64,000 bases of DNA from positions 1,550,001-1,614,000 of the forward strand of contig NZ_CP129613.1 of NCBI RefSeq assembly GCF_030486405.1. Direction: 5' to 3'. This DNA comes from Mycolicibacterium sp. HK-90. Lineage in GTDB: Bacteria > Actinomycetota > Actinomycetes > Mycobacteriales > Mycobacteriaceae. The notes beneath the pieces are model-generated. The model had not been told where the DNA came from. It did no database searches and saw only the letters and a program-made list of their open reading frames with translations. Positions 25,535-35,720 of this stretch are shown here, piece by piece (within the stretch, counting starts at the first letter, position 1; the number at the start of each line of letters is the position of its first letter). Made by a program: the position numbers and the translations under genes.

Positions 25535-25977
25535 GCCCCGAGGCCCGGCCGCAGTCCGTCCGGTGGTCGGTGTGGTGCTGGCTTCTGGCCGTGGCTTCCG
25601 GTGTGGTCGAGACGGCGATCCACGTGCTGAGTTCCGACCAGTACAACGTCGCGGTGCAGTTGGCGGTCCGGGTGGTGGTCTACCTCGTCGTCACGTTGGT
25701 GATCCTGGAGCTCTACCGCGGCCGCGGCTGGGCCCGGATTCTGCTGACCGTTGTCCTGGGCGGCTTCGGGCTGGTCTCGCTGCTCGTCGAGCCGGCGTCG
25801 TGGTGGGCGGCCGGCGGTTCGCCAGGGGCGTTCCTGGCCGCCGCGGACGGGCCGACGCTCGCGGTGCTCGCCATGCGCGCAGTCCACGTGGTGGCGGTGG
25901 TGGCCGCATTGATACTGATGTACCGGCCGTCGGCGAACCGATATTTCCGGGGCCCAGTGGAGGAGAAGGTGTCATGA
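25531..25977 (+). CDS. Small four-helix membrane protein, unknown function
   Basis: The 148-residue protein starts at GTG 25531 (GTGA overlap with tsaD). Four hydrophobic segments are visible: about 14-32 ([20 protein letters not shown]), 42-60 ([19 protein letters not shown]), 66-85 ([19 protein letters not shown]) and 110-130 ([19 protein letters not shown]). No catalytic motif is seen. Coupled start codons put it in the same operon as the t6A genes and the following SnoaL-like gene; I have no evidence for a shared function. Confidence 0.85.
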   Translation: MSPEARPQSVRWSVWCWLLAVASGVVETAIHVLSSDQYNVAVQLAVRVVVYLVVTLVILELYRGRGWARILLTVVLGGFGLVSLLVEPASWWAAGGSPGAFLAAADGPTLAVLAMRAVHVVAVVAALILMYRPSANRYFRGPVEEKVS

Positions 25978-26414
25978 CGCTCTCGGACAAGCTCGAGATC
26001 ACCGAGCTGCTGTACCGCTACGCCGAACTGATCGACGCCGGTGACTTCGACGGGGTGGGGGAGCTGCTCGGGCGCGGCTCGTTCATGGGGGTGGCGGGTG
26101 CGTCGGCGATCGCCAAGCTGTTCGCCGCCAGCACGCGCCGGTTTCCCGAGCACGGCAACACCCCACGGACCCGGCATCTGGTGCTCAACCCGATTGTCGA
26201 CGTCGATGCAGAGCGCGCCACGGCCCGCTCGACGTTCTGTGTCGTGCAGAGGACCGACACCGTGCCGTTGCAGCCCATCGTGGTCGGCCGCTACGCCGAC
26301 GTGTTCGCCCGCGGGGAACACGGCTGGTACTTCACCGAGCGCAGGGTCGACGTGGAGATGGTCGGGGACGTGTCCGACCACCTGATGATGGATCCGAGCG
26401 CGTTCGGCCGGTAA
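25974..26414 (+). CDS. SnoaL-like (NTF2-fold) protein
   Basis: The 146-residue protein starts at ATG 25974 with GGAGAAGG upstream and an ATGA overlap with the preceding gene. LSDKLEITELLYRYAELIDA at the N-terminus, then DFDGVGELL, RTRHLVLNPIVDVDAERA and GRYADVFARGEHGWYFTERR are typical of the SnoaL_4/ring-hydroxylating-dioxygenase-beta-like NTF2 fold. Members act as isomerases, dehydratases or ligand-binding proteins. It closes the alr operon; its stop directly abuts the stop of the pentapeptide-repeat gene on the other strand. Confidence 0.9.
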   Translation: MTLSDKLEITELLYRYAELIDAGDFDGVGELLGRGSFMGVAGASAIAKLFAASTRRFPEHGNTPRTRHLVLNPIVDVDAERATARSTFCVVQRTDTVPLQPIVVGRYADVFARGEHGWYFTERRVDVEMVGDVSDHLMMDPSAFGR

Positions 26415-27689
26415 TCACGGGAATTCGATTCGCGCATTCGGGTTGTTTTGAGAAGCCGCCCGGAGGTGTCCAGGATCGCCGGATGAATAGTGCCCATCAA
26501 ATATTGCGCCGCCAAATCGTACACCTTGGTCAAAGGTCGCTGTAGAGAAGTCGACAGTGTCCTCAAAATGGGTTCTGTTGAACCAACTGTCCCATCCAAA
26601 CCGTGTCCTCTCAAAAAATGCGGTCTTGAAATTTGTGTCGTCGAACCAACTTGTCCAGCATAGTTCAGTATCCGAAAAATCTGCGTATCCTCTGCATGAA
26701 ACATGTTCAAATTTGAACTCGTGCTCAAACCGTGCAGAAATCATCGACATGTCATTTTCGAAGACGCATCTATAGAATGAGGCATCACACTGGAATGCGG
26801 CCCGATCGAATGAAATGTTTCCGGTGCAATTTAGGTGGGACAGACGGGTTTCTCCGGTGAATATCGCGTCGTTGAAGTTGGCATTGTTGATGCGGCATCC
26901 GGACAGGTCCCATGAATCAAGCATCACCGCTGACAGGTTGATGCTGATATCGCTCCAATAGTCGGTGCCTGCCGTGATAGATGGTCGATCGAAGTGGGAC
27001 ACCGTGTACCAGCGTAGGTGCTTGGTTACCACGTCCCGTATCGCGTTGGTGACTTCGCTTTGCTCGGGCTCTGTGCTCATTCGTGTCTCCGATCCGCCAA
27101 CCTGGGCAGCGGGGTGCCCCGTTTTGGATCTGGTTCGGAGTCGTGGATATCCCGATGGATTGGATGTCTTGTACGTTGCTTTCGCCTTGTTTGTAGCTGA
27201 TGTGCGCAAGTAAGTGCACATCAGGTCTACGACCACTTGTCTCAGTGTTGGATTATCCTGAGCGAGCCGTTCAAACGCGTATACTCCAGCGAGTCGAACT
27301 GCGATTCTGTCCGAACCGAGCTGGTTCGATGCTTGAACATATTGTTCGGTTATTCTGCGTTGCGCTGCGTCGTAATCTGCATTCGCATAGGAAGTTTCTT
27401 TTTGAATGAGATCCAGTTCAGTGGAACGCTGACGTCTGATTGCCAGCCAGAGTGCAACCCCGCCGCCGATTCCTGCGGCCAGTGCAAAAACCGTGCGGAT
27501 GATATCGAGTCGTAGCCGTGCGCCGTCGGCTGGGTTGTTACTGCCGAAACTTGTGATGTCCGTAGTAAGCCACCAGGGCAACACCACTAGGGCGGTTGCG
27601 GTAATCGCGACCGCGCATGACGTGATCAGTACCTCGGCTCGCCGAGTGAGCGTTCTTATAGACCGTTGAGATTCCCCCTGATATGACAT
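26415..27689 (-). CDS. Pentapeptide-repeat protein with two N-terminal membrane segments
   Basis: The 424-residue protein starts at ATG 27689. Hydrophobic segments at about 20-42 and 65-85 anchor it. A charged segment is followed by ITEQYVQASNQLGSDRIAVR and LAGVYAFERLAQDN, the domain often seen N-terminal to pentapeptide repeats in actinobacteria. From about residue 245 to 385 a right-handed helix is predicted from A(D/N)F-type repeats, for example NANFNDAIFTGETRL and FERTRFGWDSWFNRTHFEDT. Base composition is far from the neighbours: 26 of 60 bases are G or C at 26641-26700 against 44 of 60 at 25321-25380. Both points suggest horizontal gain. Function unknown. Confidence 0.88.
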   Translation of the reverse strand: MSYQGESQRSIRTLTRRAEVLITSCAVAITATALVVLPWWLTTDITSFGSNNPADGARLRLDIIRTVFALAAGIGGGVALWLAIRRQRSTELDLIQKETSYANADYDAAQRRITEQYVQASNQLGSDRIAVRLAGVYAFERLAQDNPTLRQVVVDLMCTYLRTSATNKAKATYKTSNPSGYPRLRTRSKTGHPAAQVGGSETRMSTEPEQSEVTNAIRDVVTKHLRWYTVSHFDRPSITAGTDYWSDISINLSAVMLDSWDLSGCRINNANFNDAIFTGETRLSHLNCTGNISFDRAAFQCDASFYRCVFENDMSMISARFEHEFKFEHVSCRGYADFSDTELCWTSWFDDTNFKTAFFERTRFGWDSWFNRTHFEDTVDFSTATFDQGVRFGGAIFDGHYSSGDPGHLRAASQNNPNARIEFP

Positions 27690-27770
27690 GGCGCGATCAT
27701 GGCAGCAGCATCCGACATCTTGCTGCTGTGTCGGTGCTGGGTTTCGCAGGCACAAGCGCACCCTTGAGTG

Positions 27771-27797
27771 CTAGCACTCGCATGTATAGAGTGCTAG
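27771..27797. promoter_or_regulatory. CIRCE element (HrcA operator) upstream of groES
   Basis: CTAGCACTC-N9-GAGTGCTAG is a perfect 9-9-9 inverted repeat matching the CIRCE consensus except for the outermost base pair. HrcA bound here represses groES-groEL1 until heat or unfolded-protein stress. TTGAGT at 27764 and TATAGA at 27785 could be promoter hexamers overlapping the site (15-bp spacer, short). The 139 bp to groES would be leader. Confidence 0.9.
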
Positions 27798-27936
27798 GTG
27801 GCACGCGGCCAACCCCCCAGCGCCGGCACCCGCGACGACGGAGCGAGGGGCACGGGCGCATGCCGAACACCTGGTTAACCCGAGGGCCCCGGAGCACACC
27901 GGGACTCGAAACCCCAACAAGTGGAGGGCTTCCATC

Positions 27937-28236
27937 GTGGCAGTCAACATCAAGCCACTCGAGGACAAGATCCTCGTTCAGGCCAACGAGGCCGAGACCA
28001 CGACCGCTTCTGGTCTGGTCATCCCCGACACCGCCAAGGAAAAGCCGCAGGAAGGCACCGTCGTCGCAGTTGGCCCCGGCCGCTGGGATGAGGATGGCGA
28101 AAAGCGGATCCCCCTGGACGTTGCCGAGGGCGACACCGTCATCTACAGCAAGTACGGCGGCACCGAGATCAAGTACAACGGCGAGGAGTACCTGATCCTC
28201 TCGGCCCGCGACGTGCTGGCTGTCGTTTCGAAGTAG
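27937..28236 (+). CDS. groES: Co-chaperonin GroES (Cpn10)
   Basis: GroES caps the GroEL chamber during folding. The 99-residue protein starts at GTG 27937, after GGAGG, as [20 protein letters not shown]. The mobile loop ([20 protein letters not shown]) and the [19 protein letters not shown] end are fully conserved. It is preceded by a CIRCE element and followed 96 bp later by groEL1. Confidence 0.98.
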
Positions 28237-28323
28237 TTCCGTAAAGGACCTCGTGTAACCGCCCCGGAGATCCCCGTGTTCAGCGCGGGTGATGTCCGGG
28301 GCGGTATGCGTTAGGAGTCATGA

Positions 28324-29952
<1,629 letters not shown>

Positions 29953-29966
29953 GTAGTCACGTAGAG

Positions 29967-29998
29967 CACCCCCGGTCCTGTTGGGCCGGGGGTGTTTT
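29967..29998 (+). terminator. Rho-independent terminator after groEL1
   Basis: CACCCCCGGTCC at 29967-29978 pairs with GGGCCGGGGGTG at 29983-29994 (11 of 12) around a 4-nt loop and is followed by TTTT. It starts 15 bp after the groEL1 stop. Confidence 0.88.
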
Positions 29999-30065
29999 CG
30001 TTCTGCGACCGACGCTCCATGTGTAGCGTCGATGAGTTTCTGCTCCGCGCTGGGTCGGTACGGGT

Positions 30066-30545
30066 ATGACTGAAGAAACCATGAGCACCGCGTGCACCAT
30101 CAACGCGCCGGCCGAGACCGTATTCACGGTGTTGGCCGATCCGACCACTCATCAGGCGATCGACGGCACGGGCTGGGTGCGGGAGTCGATCGACGGCAAG
30201 CAGCTGACCGAAGTCGGCCAGGTCTTCCGAATGGCCATGTACCACGACAACTACGGCGGCATGCACTACGAGATGGCCAACCGGGTCGAGGTTTTCGAGC
30301 CGCCGCGGGCGATTGCCTGGCTGCCGGGCCAGGGCGCCGACGACGCCAACCTCGACTTCGGCGGCTGGATCTGGCGCTACGACCTCAAGCCGCTCGGCGA
30401 GGACCTGACCGAGGTGACGTTGACCTATGACTGGTCGGCGGTGCCGCAGGCCATTCGCGAAAACATCGAGTTTCCGCCCTTCGAGCGGCAGCACCTGGAC
30501 AACTCGCTCAAGCATCTCGCCGGGCTGGCGCAGGGGCGGGTCTAG
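30066..30545 (+). CDS. SRPBCC (polyketide cyclase/START-like) family protein
   Basis: The 159-residue protein begins at ATG 30066 with CTINAPAETVFTVLADPTTH, the first strand and helix of the helix-grip fold. It ends with a long amphipathic helix (FERQHLDNSLKHLAGLAQ). Such proteins bind hydrophobic ligands; no catalytic residues can be assigned. Its stop codon overlaps the stop of the opposite-strand gene in a shared CTAG at 30542-30545. Confidence 0.87.
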   Translation: MTEETMSTACTINAPAETVFTVLADPTTHQAIDGTGWVRESIDGKQLTEVGQVFRMAMYHDNYGGMHYEMANRVEVFEPPRAIAWLPGQGADDANLDFGGWIWRYDLKPLGEDLTEVTLTYDWSAVPQAIRENIEFPPFERQHLDNSLKHLAGLAQGRV

Positions 30546-31054
30546 GCCGTCGGTTGGATCGACACCAGCCGTAACACGTCCGGGCGCGCGTCGTCGGACA
30601 CGAACCGGACGACGAGGCTGCCGGGCGGAAACTTGGTGGCCAGGTCGTTCAGCGTCCTCGGCAGAAAGACGCGGGCCTTGGCGTTGCCGTACCAATTTGG
30701 ATCGGAGGGGGCGGTGCTGAGGTCGCCCACGCGATCGATCGCGGTGTCCCATTCCTGAACCGGTTCCGGCACGGTGTCGCCGAACCCCGCCGATTTCAGG
30801 TACGCATCTGCTTGCCCGGCCAGGGTGACCGCGGCCCCGCCACCGACTGGCGTTCCGGTGATCGTCCCGTCGATGACATCGGCCGTCACCGACGTCAGCC
30901 GCGCTGTGCAGACATCGTCGACGACGTTGGGCGGCACACAAAAGCCGGGCAGCGGCGCCGCGTGAGCCGGTGCGACGTTGCACACGGCGGGTATGGCCAG
31001 AGCAGCCGCGACGGCACCGAAACCGGCCATCGCCCGGCGGCAGTCGTTCGGCAT
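30542..31054 (-). CDS. Secreted protein of unknown function
   Basis: The 170-residue protein starts at ATG 31054 after AGGAGGG. A Sec signal peptide is clear: MPNDCRRAMAGFGAVAAALA with cleavage likely after AHA at about residue 32. The mature part has an early Cys pair (GFCVPPNVVDDVC) that could form a disulfide. Later segments (FLPRTLNDLATKFPPGSLVV, RFVSDDARPDVLRLVSI) are beta-rich. No known domain was recognised. Confidence 0.83.
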   Translation of the reverse strand: MPNDCRRAMAGFGAVAAALAIPAVCNVAPAHAAPLPGFCVPPNVVDDVCTARLTSVTADVIDGTITGTPVGGGAAVTLAGQADAYLKSAGFGDTVPEPVQEWDTAIDRVGDLSTAPSDPNWYGNAKARVFLPRTLNDLATKFPPGSLVVRFVSDDARPDVLRLVSIQPTA

Positions 31055-31217
31055 CGGTGTCCCTCCTTCGGACGTGACGACCCACTGCACTGTATTTCGA
31101 CCCGATCACCACGGGAGTTACACGGCCACGCCCACACATTGGAGTAGTCGATTACGCGCGCGCAACCTCTGGGTGGGCTGTCAGGGTCAGATCGACACAT
31201 CACACAGGAGGGGCGTC

Positions 31218-31736
31218 ATGGCACAGAAGATTTCACTGTTCTCGAACAAGTTTCAGAACCGCTTCATCATCGATCGGCAGGGCTTGGTCGATATCGACGT
31301 CGTCGAAACCCATCAGGACCGCCTGGACGCTACGTGGGAGTGGACCGGTGCGAACCTGGTGGTGGGCCCGGGCGGAGCGCCCGCGCAGGGTTTCGGCCAG
31401 AAGGGTCGACTGCGGAGACCCGGTTTCATTTCGGGCAACTTTTGGCTGACGATCGCGGATTTCGACGGAAACCGCATACACACCAAGTTCATTGACGAGG
31501 CGATCGTCGACCCCGAGGTGGTCGAAGAGGTTCGCCAGAACTCGACGTTCATCCTCGAAAAGGGACTCATAGACCCGAACCATGTCTCGTTCCGGTCCGC
31601 GCGATTCCCAGACCTGTTCATTCAACAAGTCAATTTCCAGCTCTTCGCCAAACCGGCGAGACCCCAGTTCCCGGAGGAATTTCAGGCCGCGACATTCCGA
31701 ATTGTCCAGCCGGCACTGGACGCAAGCAACCAGTAA
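31218..31736 (+). CDS. AbfB-like beta-trefoil domain protein
   Basis: The 172-residue protein starts at ATG 31218 after AGGAGGGG. The C-terminal part contains HVSFRSARFPDLFIQQVNFQ, which resembles the AbfB carbohydrate-binding repeat found in arabinofuranosidases (pattern SxRSxNFPxxYLRHxNF). There is no signal peptide and no catalytic domain. Binding of arabinose-containing glycans is a conjecture; mycobacterial envelopes are arabinan-rich. It is followed by the oxidase gene 92 bp downstream. Confidence 0.7.
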   Translation: MAQKISLFSNKFQNRFIIDRQGLVDIDVVETHQDRLDATWEWTGANLVVGPGGAPAQGFGQKGRLRRPGFISGNFWLTIADFDGNRIHTKFIDEAIVDPEVVEEVRQNSTFILEKGLIDPNHVSFRSARFPDLFIQQVNFQLFAKPARPQFPEEFQAATFRIVQPALDASNQ

Positions 31737-31828
31737 TCGCGTCCACGGAGATTTGTCGCGGGATTTTTGGACCGCGACACGTCATGTGGCAGGGCAATTT
31801 CTGACGCCGCGTGGCCCACAATGCGGAT

Positions 31829-33286
31829 ATGACGGTACCGCGGGATTCACCGCGTGGGTTCTCGCGTCAGGCATTCCTGCGCGGTGCCGCCGGGGCGTTG
31901 GCCGCCGGAGCCGTGCTCGGATCGGCGCGTGCCGGTGCCGATCCGAGAACCTCCGGTTGGGGGGATCTGGCCACCGCCATCAAGGGGCAGGTGATCCTGC
32001 CGGACAGCGGTGGGCAATTCGATTCGGCCAAAGCGGTTTTCAACACCAACTTCAACGGGCTGGCGCCGGCAGCTGTCGTCGCCCCGAGCTCGGCGGCAGA
32101 CGTCCAGAAGGCGATGACCTTCGCCGCCAACCAGAACCTCAAGGTCGCGCCTCGCGGCGGCGGCCACTCCTATGTGGGCGCGTCGACGGCGAACGGCACC
32201 ATGGTGCTGGACCTGCGCCAACTGCCCGGCGACATCGCCTACGACGCGCGCACCGGGTATGTCACGGTGACGCCCGCGACCGGTTTGTATGCGATGCACC
32301 AGGTCTTGGCCGCGGCGGGCCGCGGGATCCCGACCGGAACCTGCCCGACGGTCGGAGCGGCCGGGCACGCCCTGGGTGGAGGGCTGGGAGCCCAATCGCG
32401 ACATGCGGGCCTGATGAGTGATCAGTTGGTGTCGGCGACAGTGGTGCTGCCCGGTGGCACAGCGGTCACGGCCTCGGCGAATGAACACCCGGATCTGTAC
32501 TGGGCGTTGCGCGGCGGAGGCGGCGGGAACTTCGGGGTGACGACCGCGCTGACCTTCGCCACCTTTCCGATCGGTGACGTGGACGCCGTCAGCCTCGACT
32601 TCCCGTTGCAGGCGTTCGCACAGGTACTCGTGGGGTGGCAGAACTGGCTGCGCACCGCCGACCGGAACCACTGGGCACTGGCCGACACCATCACCGACCC
32701 GGGCGGTGCGCACTGCCGCATCCTGGCGACCTCCCCGGCCGGCTCGGGTGACGCCGTCGCGGCCGCCGTCGCCAAAGCGGTGGGGCTGCAACCGACCGGG
32801 GTGGACAAGCGCACCTTCAACTACTTGGACCTGGTGCGGTACCTGGCCGTCAACAATCTCAACCCGTCGCCGCTCGGCTATGTCGGCGGATCCGACGTCT
32901 TTCAGTCGATCACCCCGGCCGTGGCCCAGGGGATTGCCGCGGCGTTCAACGCCTTCCCCTCCGGAGCGGGACGGCCGTTGGTGATCATGCATGCGCTCGA
33001 CGGCGCGCTCGCCACGGTGGGGCCGGGGGACACCGCCTTTCCGTGGCGGCGCCAATCCGCCCTGGTCCAGTGGTATGTCGAAACAGCCGGTTCGCCTGCG
33101 CCGGCGGCCAACTGGCTCAACACCGCACACCAAGCGGTGGCACCGCATTCGGTCGGCGGCTACGTGAACTACCTCGAAGCCAACCAGCCCGCGTCGCGGT
33201 ACTTCGGTGCCAACACCTCCCGGTTGGCCGCCACCCGGCAGAAGTACGACCCGGGCCGGATCATGTTCTCGGGCTTGAATTTCTGA
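31829..33286 (+). CDS. Exported FAD-linked oxidase, probably with bicovalent FAD
   Basis: The protein has 485 residues from ATG 31829 (GTG 31811 would add six). The N-terminus GFSRQAFLRGAAGALAAGAV looks like a Tat signal whose second Arg is Gln. The PP-loop FAD domain carries APRGGGHSYVGA, whose His can bind FAD, and GTCPTVGAAGHALGGGLG, whose Cys is the second attachment point. This is the bicovalent pattern of glucooligosaccharide-oxidase/berberine-bridge enzymes. The C-terminal BBE segment (YLEANQPASRYFGANTSRLA, KYDPGRIMF) is present. It probably oxidises a sugar or alcohol outside the membrane. Confidence 0.9.
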   Translation: MTVPRDSPRGFSRQAFLRGAAGALAAGAVLGSARAGADPRTSGWGDLATAIKGQVILPDSGGQFDSAKAVFNTNFNGLAPAAVVAPSSAADVQKAMTFAANQNLKVAPRGGGHSYVGASTANGTMVLDLRQLPGDIAYDARTGYVTVTPATGLYAMHQVLAAAGRGIPTGTCPTVGAAGHALGGGLGAQSRHAGLMSDQLVSATVVLPGGTAVTASANEHPDLYWALRGGGGGNFGVTTALTFATFPIGDVDAVSLDFPLQAFAQVLVGWQNWLRTADRNHWALADTITDPGGAHCRILATSPAGSGDAVAAAVAKAVGLQPTGVDKRTFNYLDLVRYLAVNNLNPSPLGYVGGSDVFQSITPAVAQGIAAAFNAFPSGAGRPLVIMHALDGALATVGPGDTAFPWRRQSALVQWYVETAGSPAPAANWLNTAHQAVAPHSVGGYVNYLEANQPASRYFGANTSRLAATRQKYDPGRIMFSGLNF

Positions 33287-33297
33287 ACGTCTGCTGG

Positions 33298-34164
33298 CTA
33301 GTCGGCCAGCATCACGTCGAGCGACGCCAGCTCGCGCGGATCGCCGATGATGTCGATGGCCTGGATGCGCCCGTCTCGAATATCGAGGCGGAGCACGGAT
33401 TTCAGCCGGCCCGCGGGTGCGACGACAACACCTGGCATTCCGTCGATGACCGCCACCTCGCCACCACGGGCCACTCCGGCGAACATCTTGGATTCTTCGG
33501 CGAACTCCCGCGCACCGTGCAATTCGGCAGGGACGTGCTCGGGAACCAGCCTGCGGTCAACACGCCGAACCACATCCGGGGCAAGTAATTTCAGCAGTGT
33601 CGTCAGGTCGCCGTGCTGCGAGGCGGCCAGGAAGGCCTGCGCGATCTCGAGATGCTCGGCCGTAGGGCGGCGGGACACCGATGAGTCGCCGTGCAATTGT
33701 GCCCGGGCCCGGCTGGCCAACTTCTTCGCCGTAACCGCTGAGCGGTCCAGCAGCGCACCGATGTCGGCGAACGGCACGGCGAAGGCGTCGTGAAGCACAA
33801 ACGCGACCCGCTGGTCGGGTGAAAGCCGGTCGAGGACCACCAACAGGGCCCGGCCCACCGACTCGGCCATCGTGACCTCCTCGTCGGCGGCGGGGGCGGC
33901 GGCTGCCGGTGTGACCTCGTCGGCGACCAGGACCTCACCACGGCGCTTCCGCTCCCGCAGCCGGTCGAGACATTCGCGTGCGGTCACCGTGGTGAACCAG
34001 CCGGTCGGGTTCTTCACGTCGGCGATGCCGTGCTGGCTGACCTTCAGCCACGAAGCCTGGACCGCGTCGTCGGCGTCGTGGGTGGAACCGAGTAGCCGGT
34101 AGGCCACCGCACGTAGGTGGTCGCGGTCTGCCTCGAATCGGGCGGCCAGGGCTTGCTGATCCAT
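33298..34164 (-). CDS. ECF41/SigJ-like sigma factor with SnoaL-type C-terminal domain
   Basis: The 288-residue protein starts at ATG 34164 with AAAGGTG upstream; an ATG at 34188 lacks one. Sigma region 2 (LRAVAYRLLGSTHDADDAVQ, then SWLKVSQHG) and region 4 (LSPDQRVAFVLHDAFAVPFA, then DIGALLDRSAVTAKKLASRA) occupy the first 170 residues. A fused NTF2/SnoaL domain (TAEHLEIAQAFLAASQHGDL to the end) is the hallmark of ECF41 factors, which control themselves through this domain instead of an anti-sigma. ECF41 targets are often neighbouring oxidoreductase or DoxX-type genes, and both kinds flank it here. Confidence 0.92.
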   Translation of the reverse strand: MDQQALAARFEADRDHLRAVAYRLLGSTHDADDAVQASWLKVSQHGIADVKNPTGWFTTVTARECLDRLRERKRRGEVLVADEVTPAAAAPAADEEVTMAESVGRALLVVLDRLSPDQRVAFVLHDAFAVPFADIGALLDRSAVTAKKLASRARAQLHGDSSVSRRPTAEHLEIAQAFLAASQHGDLTTLLKLLAPDVVRRVDRRLVPEHVPAELHGAREFAEESKMFAGVARGGEVAVIDGMPGVVVAPAGRLKSVLRLDIRDGRIQAIDIIGDPRELASLDVMLAD

Positions 34165-34232
34165 CCGGTCACCTTTCGGGCGCGGCATACGTCATCTATG
34201 TGAACGAACACATCACAGAGGAGATGGCACCG

Positions 34233-34595
34233 ATGACCCTACAACTCGACATGATTGCGGCCCTCGTGGTCATAGTCGCCGCGGTGGCGAATGCGGCGAT
34301 GGCGGTCGCGGACCTGGTAGGCGCCCAACCCGTCCTGGCCAATTCCGCTGAGGTCGGCGTTCCGCGAAGCTGGGTAACGCCGCTCGGACTGCTCAAAGGA
34401 GCAGGGGCGGTGGGGCTGCTGATAGGTGTATTCGCGTTCCCGCCGCTCGGCGTCGCTGCCGCTATCGGCCTGATCGCATTCTTCGTGGGTGCCGTGGTCA
34501 CCCACGTCCGGACTCGGGTGTTCCACAACATCGCCTTTCCCGGCACGTTTCTGGTCCTCGCGGTGTTGTCACTCGGCGCGTTCCTTGCCGGGTGA
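34233..34595 (+). CDS. DoxX-like membrane protein
   Basis: The 120-residue protein uses ATG 34233, about ten bases after GAGGAG; earlier in-frame starts at 34200 and 34224 are less well placed. Four hydrophobic helices and the motif NSAEVGVPRSWVTPLGLLKG fit the DoxX_2 family. It is divergent from the ECF41-type sigma gene with 68 bp between, the usual place of an ECF41 target gene. Function of such DoxX proteins is not established. Confidence 0.86.
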   Translation: MTLQLDMIAALVVIVAAVANAAMAVADLVGAQPVLANSAEVGVPRSWVTPLGLLKGAGAVGLLIGVFAFPPLGVAAAIGLIAFFVGAVVTHVRTRVFHNIAFPGTFLVLAVLSLGAFLAG

Positions 34596-34685
34596 TCCGC
34601 CGGTCCAGCTCCGCATACGCCCGCCTTCGGCCTAGCCTCGAACCCGATGGTTCTCACCTGGCATTGACGAGCGAAGGAACCGAGC

Positions 34686-35720
34686 ATGCGAGCAACCGTG
34701 ATGTATGGGGCCGGCGACGTGCGCGTCGAGGACGTCCCTGACCCGGTTCTGAAGGAGCCGACCGACGCGATCGTGCGAGTCACCCGCGCGTGCATCTGCG
34801 GCAGCGACCTGTGGCCGTACCAGTCCATGCCGCACAAGGACGGCGGCCGGCGTATGGGTCACGAGTTCATCGGCGTGGTCGAGGATGTCGGCGCGGACGT
34901 GTCCGGCCTCGGACGTGGAGATCTCGTCGTGGCCCCGTTCGTCTGGGCGGACAACACCTGTGACTTCTGCCGGGAGGGGCTGCAGACATCGTGCCGCCAC
35001 GGCGGTGGTTGGGGCGCACCCGGTGTGGATGCCGGTCAGGGCGAGGCCGTACGCGTCCCCCAGGCGCAGGGCACCCTGGTGAAGCTTCCCGTCGGGGAGG
35101 ATTCGGCGCTGATGCCCTCCCTGCTGACGCTGTCCGACGTCTTGTGCACCGGCCACCACGGGGTGGTCACCGCCGGGGTGGGGCCGGGAACGTCGGTGAC
35201 CGTCATCGGCGACGGCGCAGTCGGCCTGTGCGCCGTGCTCGCTGCCAAGCGGTTGGGTGCCGAGCAGATCATCCTGAACGGCCGCCACACCGACCGCACC
35301 GATCTGGGCCGCGAGTTCGGCGCCACCGACGTGGTGGCCGAACGCGGCGACGCGGCCGTCGAGCGGATCCGTGAACTCACCGGGGGAGACGGCACGCACG
35401 CGGTGATCGAGTGCGTCGGGACCGAGGCGTCACTCGCCACCGGTCTCGACGCCGTCCGGTCCGGTGGCCGCGTCAGCCGACTTGGAGTGTCTCAATATAC
35501 CGAGGTACCAATGGGTTTCGGCACCTTCTTCCGCAACGTGACGCTCACCGGAGGCGTCGCACCTGCCCGGGCCTACATCGACGAGCTCATGCCCGACGTG
35601 CTCGACGGAACGATCGAGCCCGGCCGGGTCTTCGACCGCACCATCGGTCTCGACGAGACTCCGGATGGCTACCGCGCGATGGCCGACCGCGAGGCTCTCA
35701 AGGTGTTGATCGAGCCATGA
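34686..35720 (+). CDS. Zinc-dependent alcohol dehydrogenase (MDR family)
   Basis: The 344-residue protein starts at ATG 34686. Catalytic zinc ligands are Cys in CICGSDLWPY and His-Glu in RMGHEFIGVVEDVG. The structural zinc lobe NTCDFCREGLQTSC has Asp where the first Cys is expected, so this site may bind zinc through Asp or be weak. The NAD(P) motif is VIGDGAVGLCAVLAAKRLGA. It overlaps the next gene by ATGA, so dehydrogenase and crotonase are co-translated, which suggests a short degradation step. Confidence 0.92.
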   Translation: MRATVMYGAGDVRVEDVPDPVLKEPTDAIVRVTRACICGSDLWPYQSMPHKDGGRRMGHEFIGVVEDVGADVSGLGRGDLVVAPFVWADNTCDFCREGLQTSCRHGGGWGAPGVDAGQGEAVRVPQAQGTLVKLPVGEDSALMPSLLTLSDVLCTGHHGVVTAGVGPGTSVTVIGDGAVGLCAVLAAKRLGAEQIILNGRHTDRTDLGREFGATDVVAERGDAAVERIRELTGGDGTHAVIECVGTEASLATGLDAVRSGGRVSRLGVSQYTEVPMGFGTFFRNVTLTGGVAPARAYIDELMPDVLDGTIEPGRVFDRTIGLDETPDGYRAMADREALKVLIEP

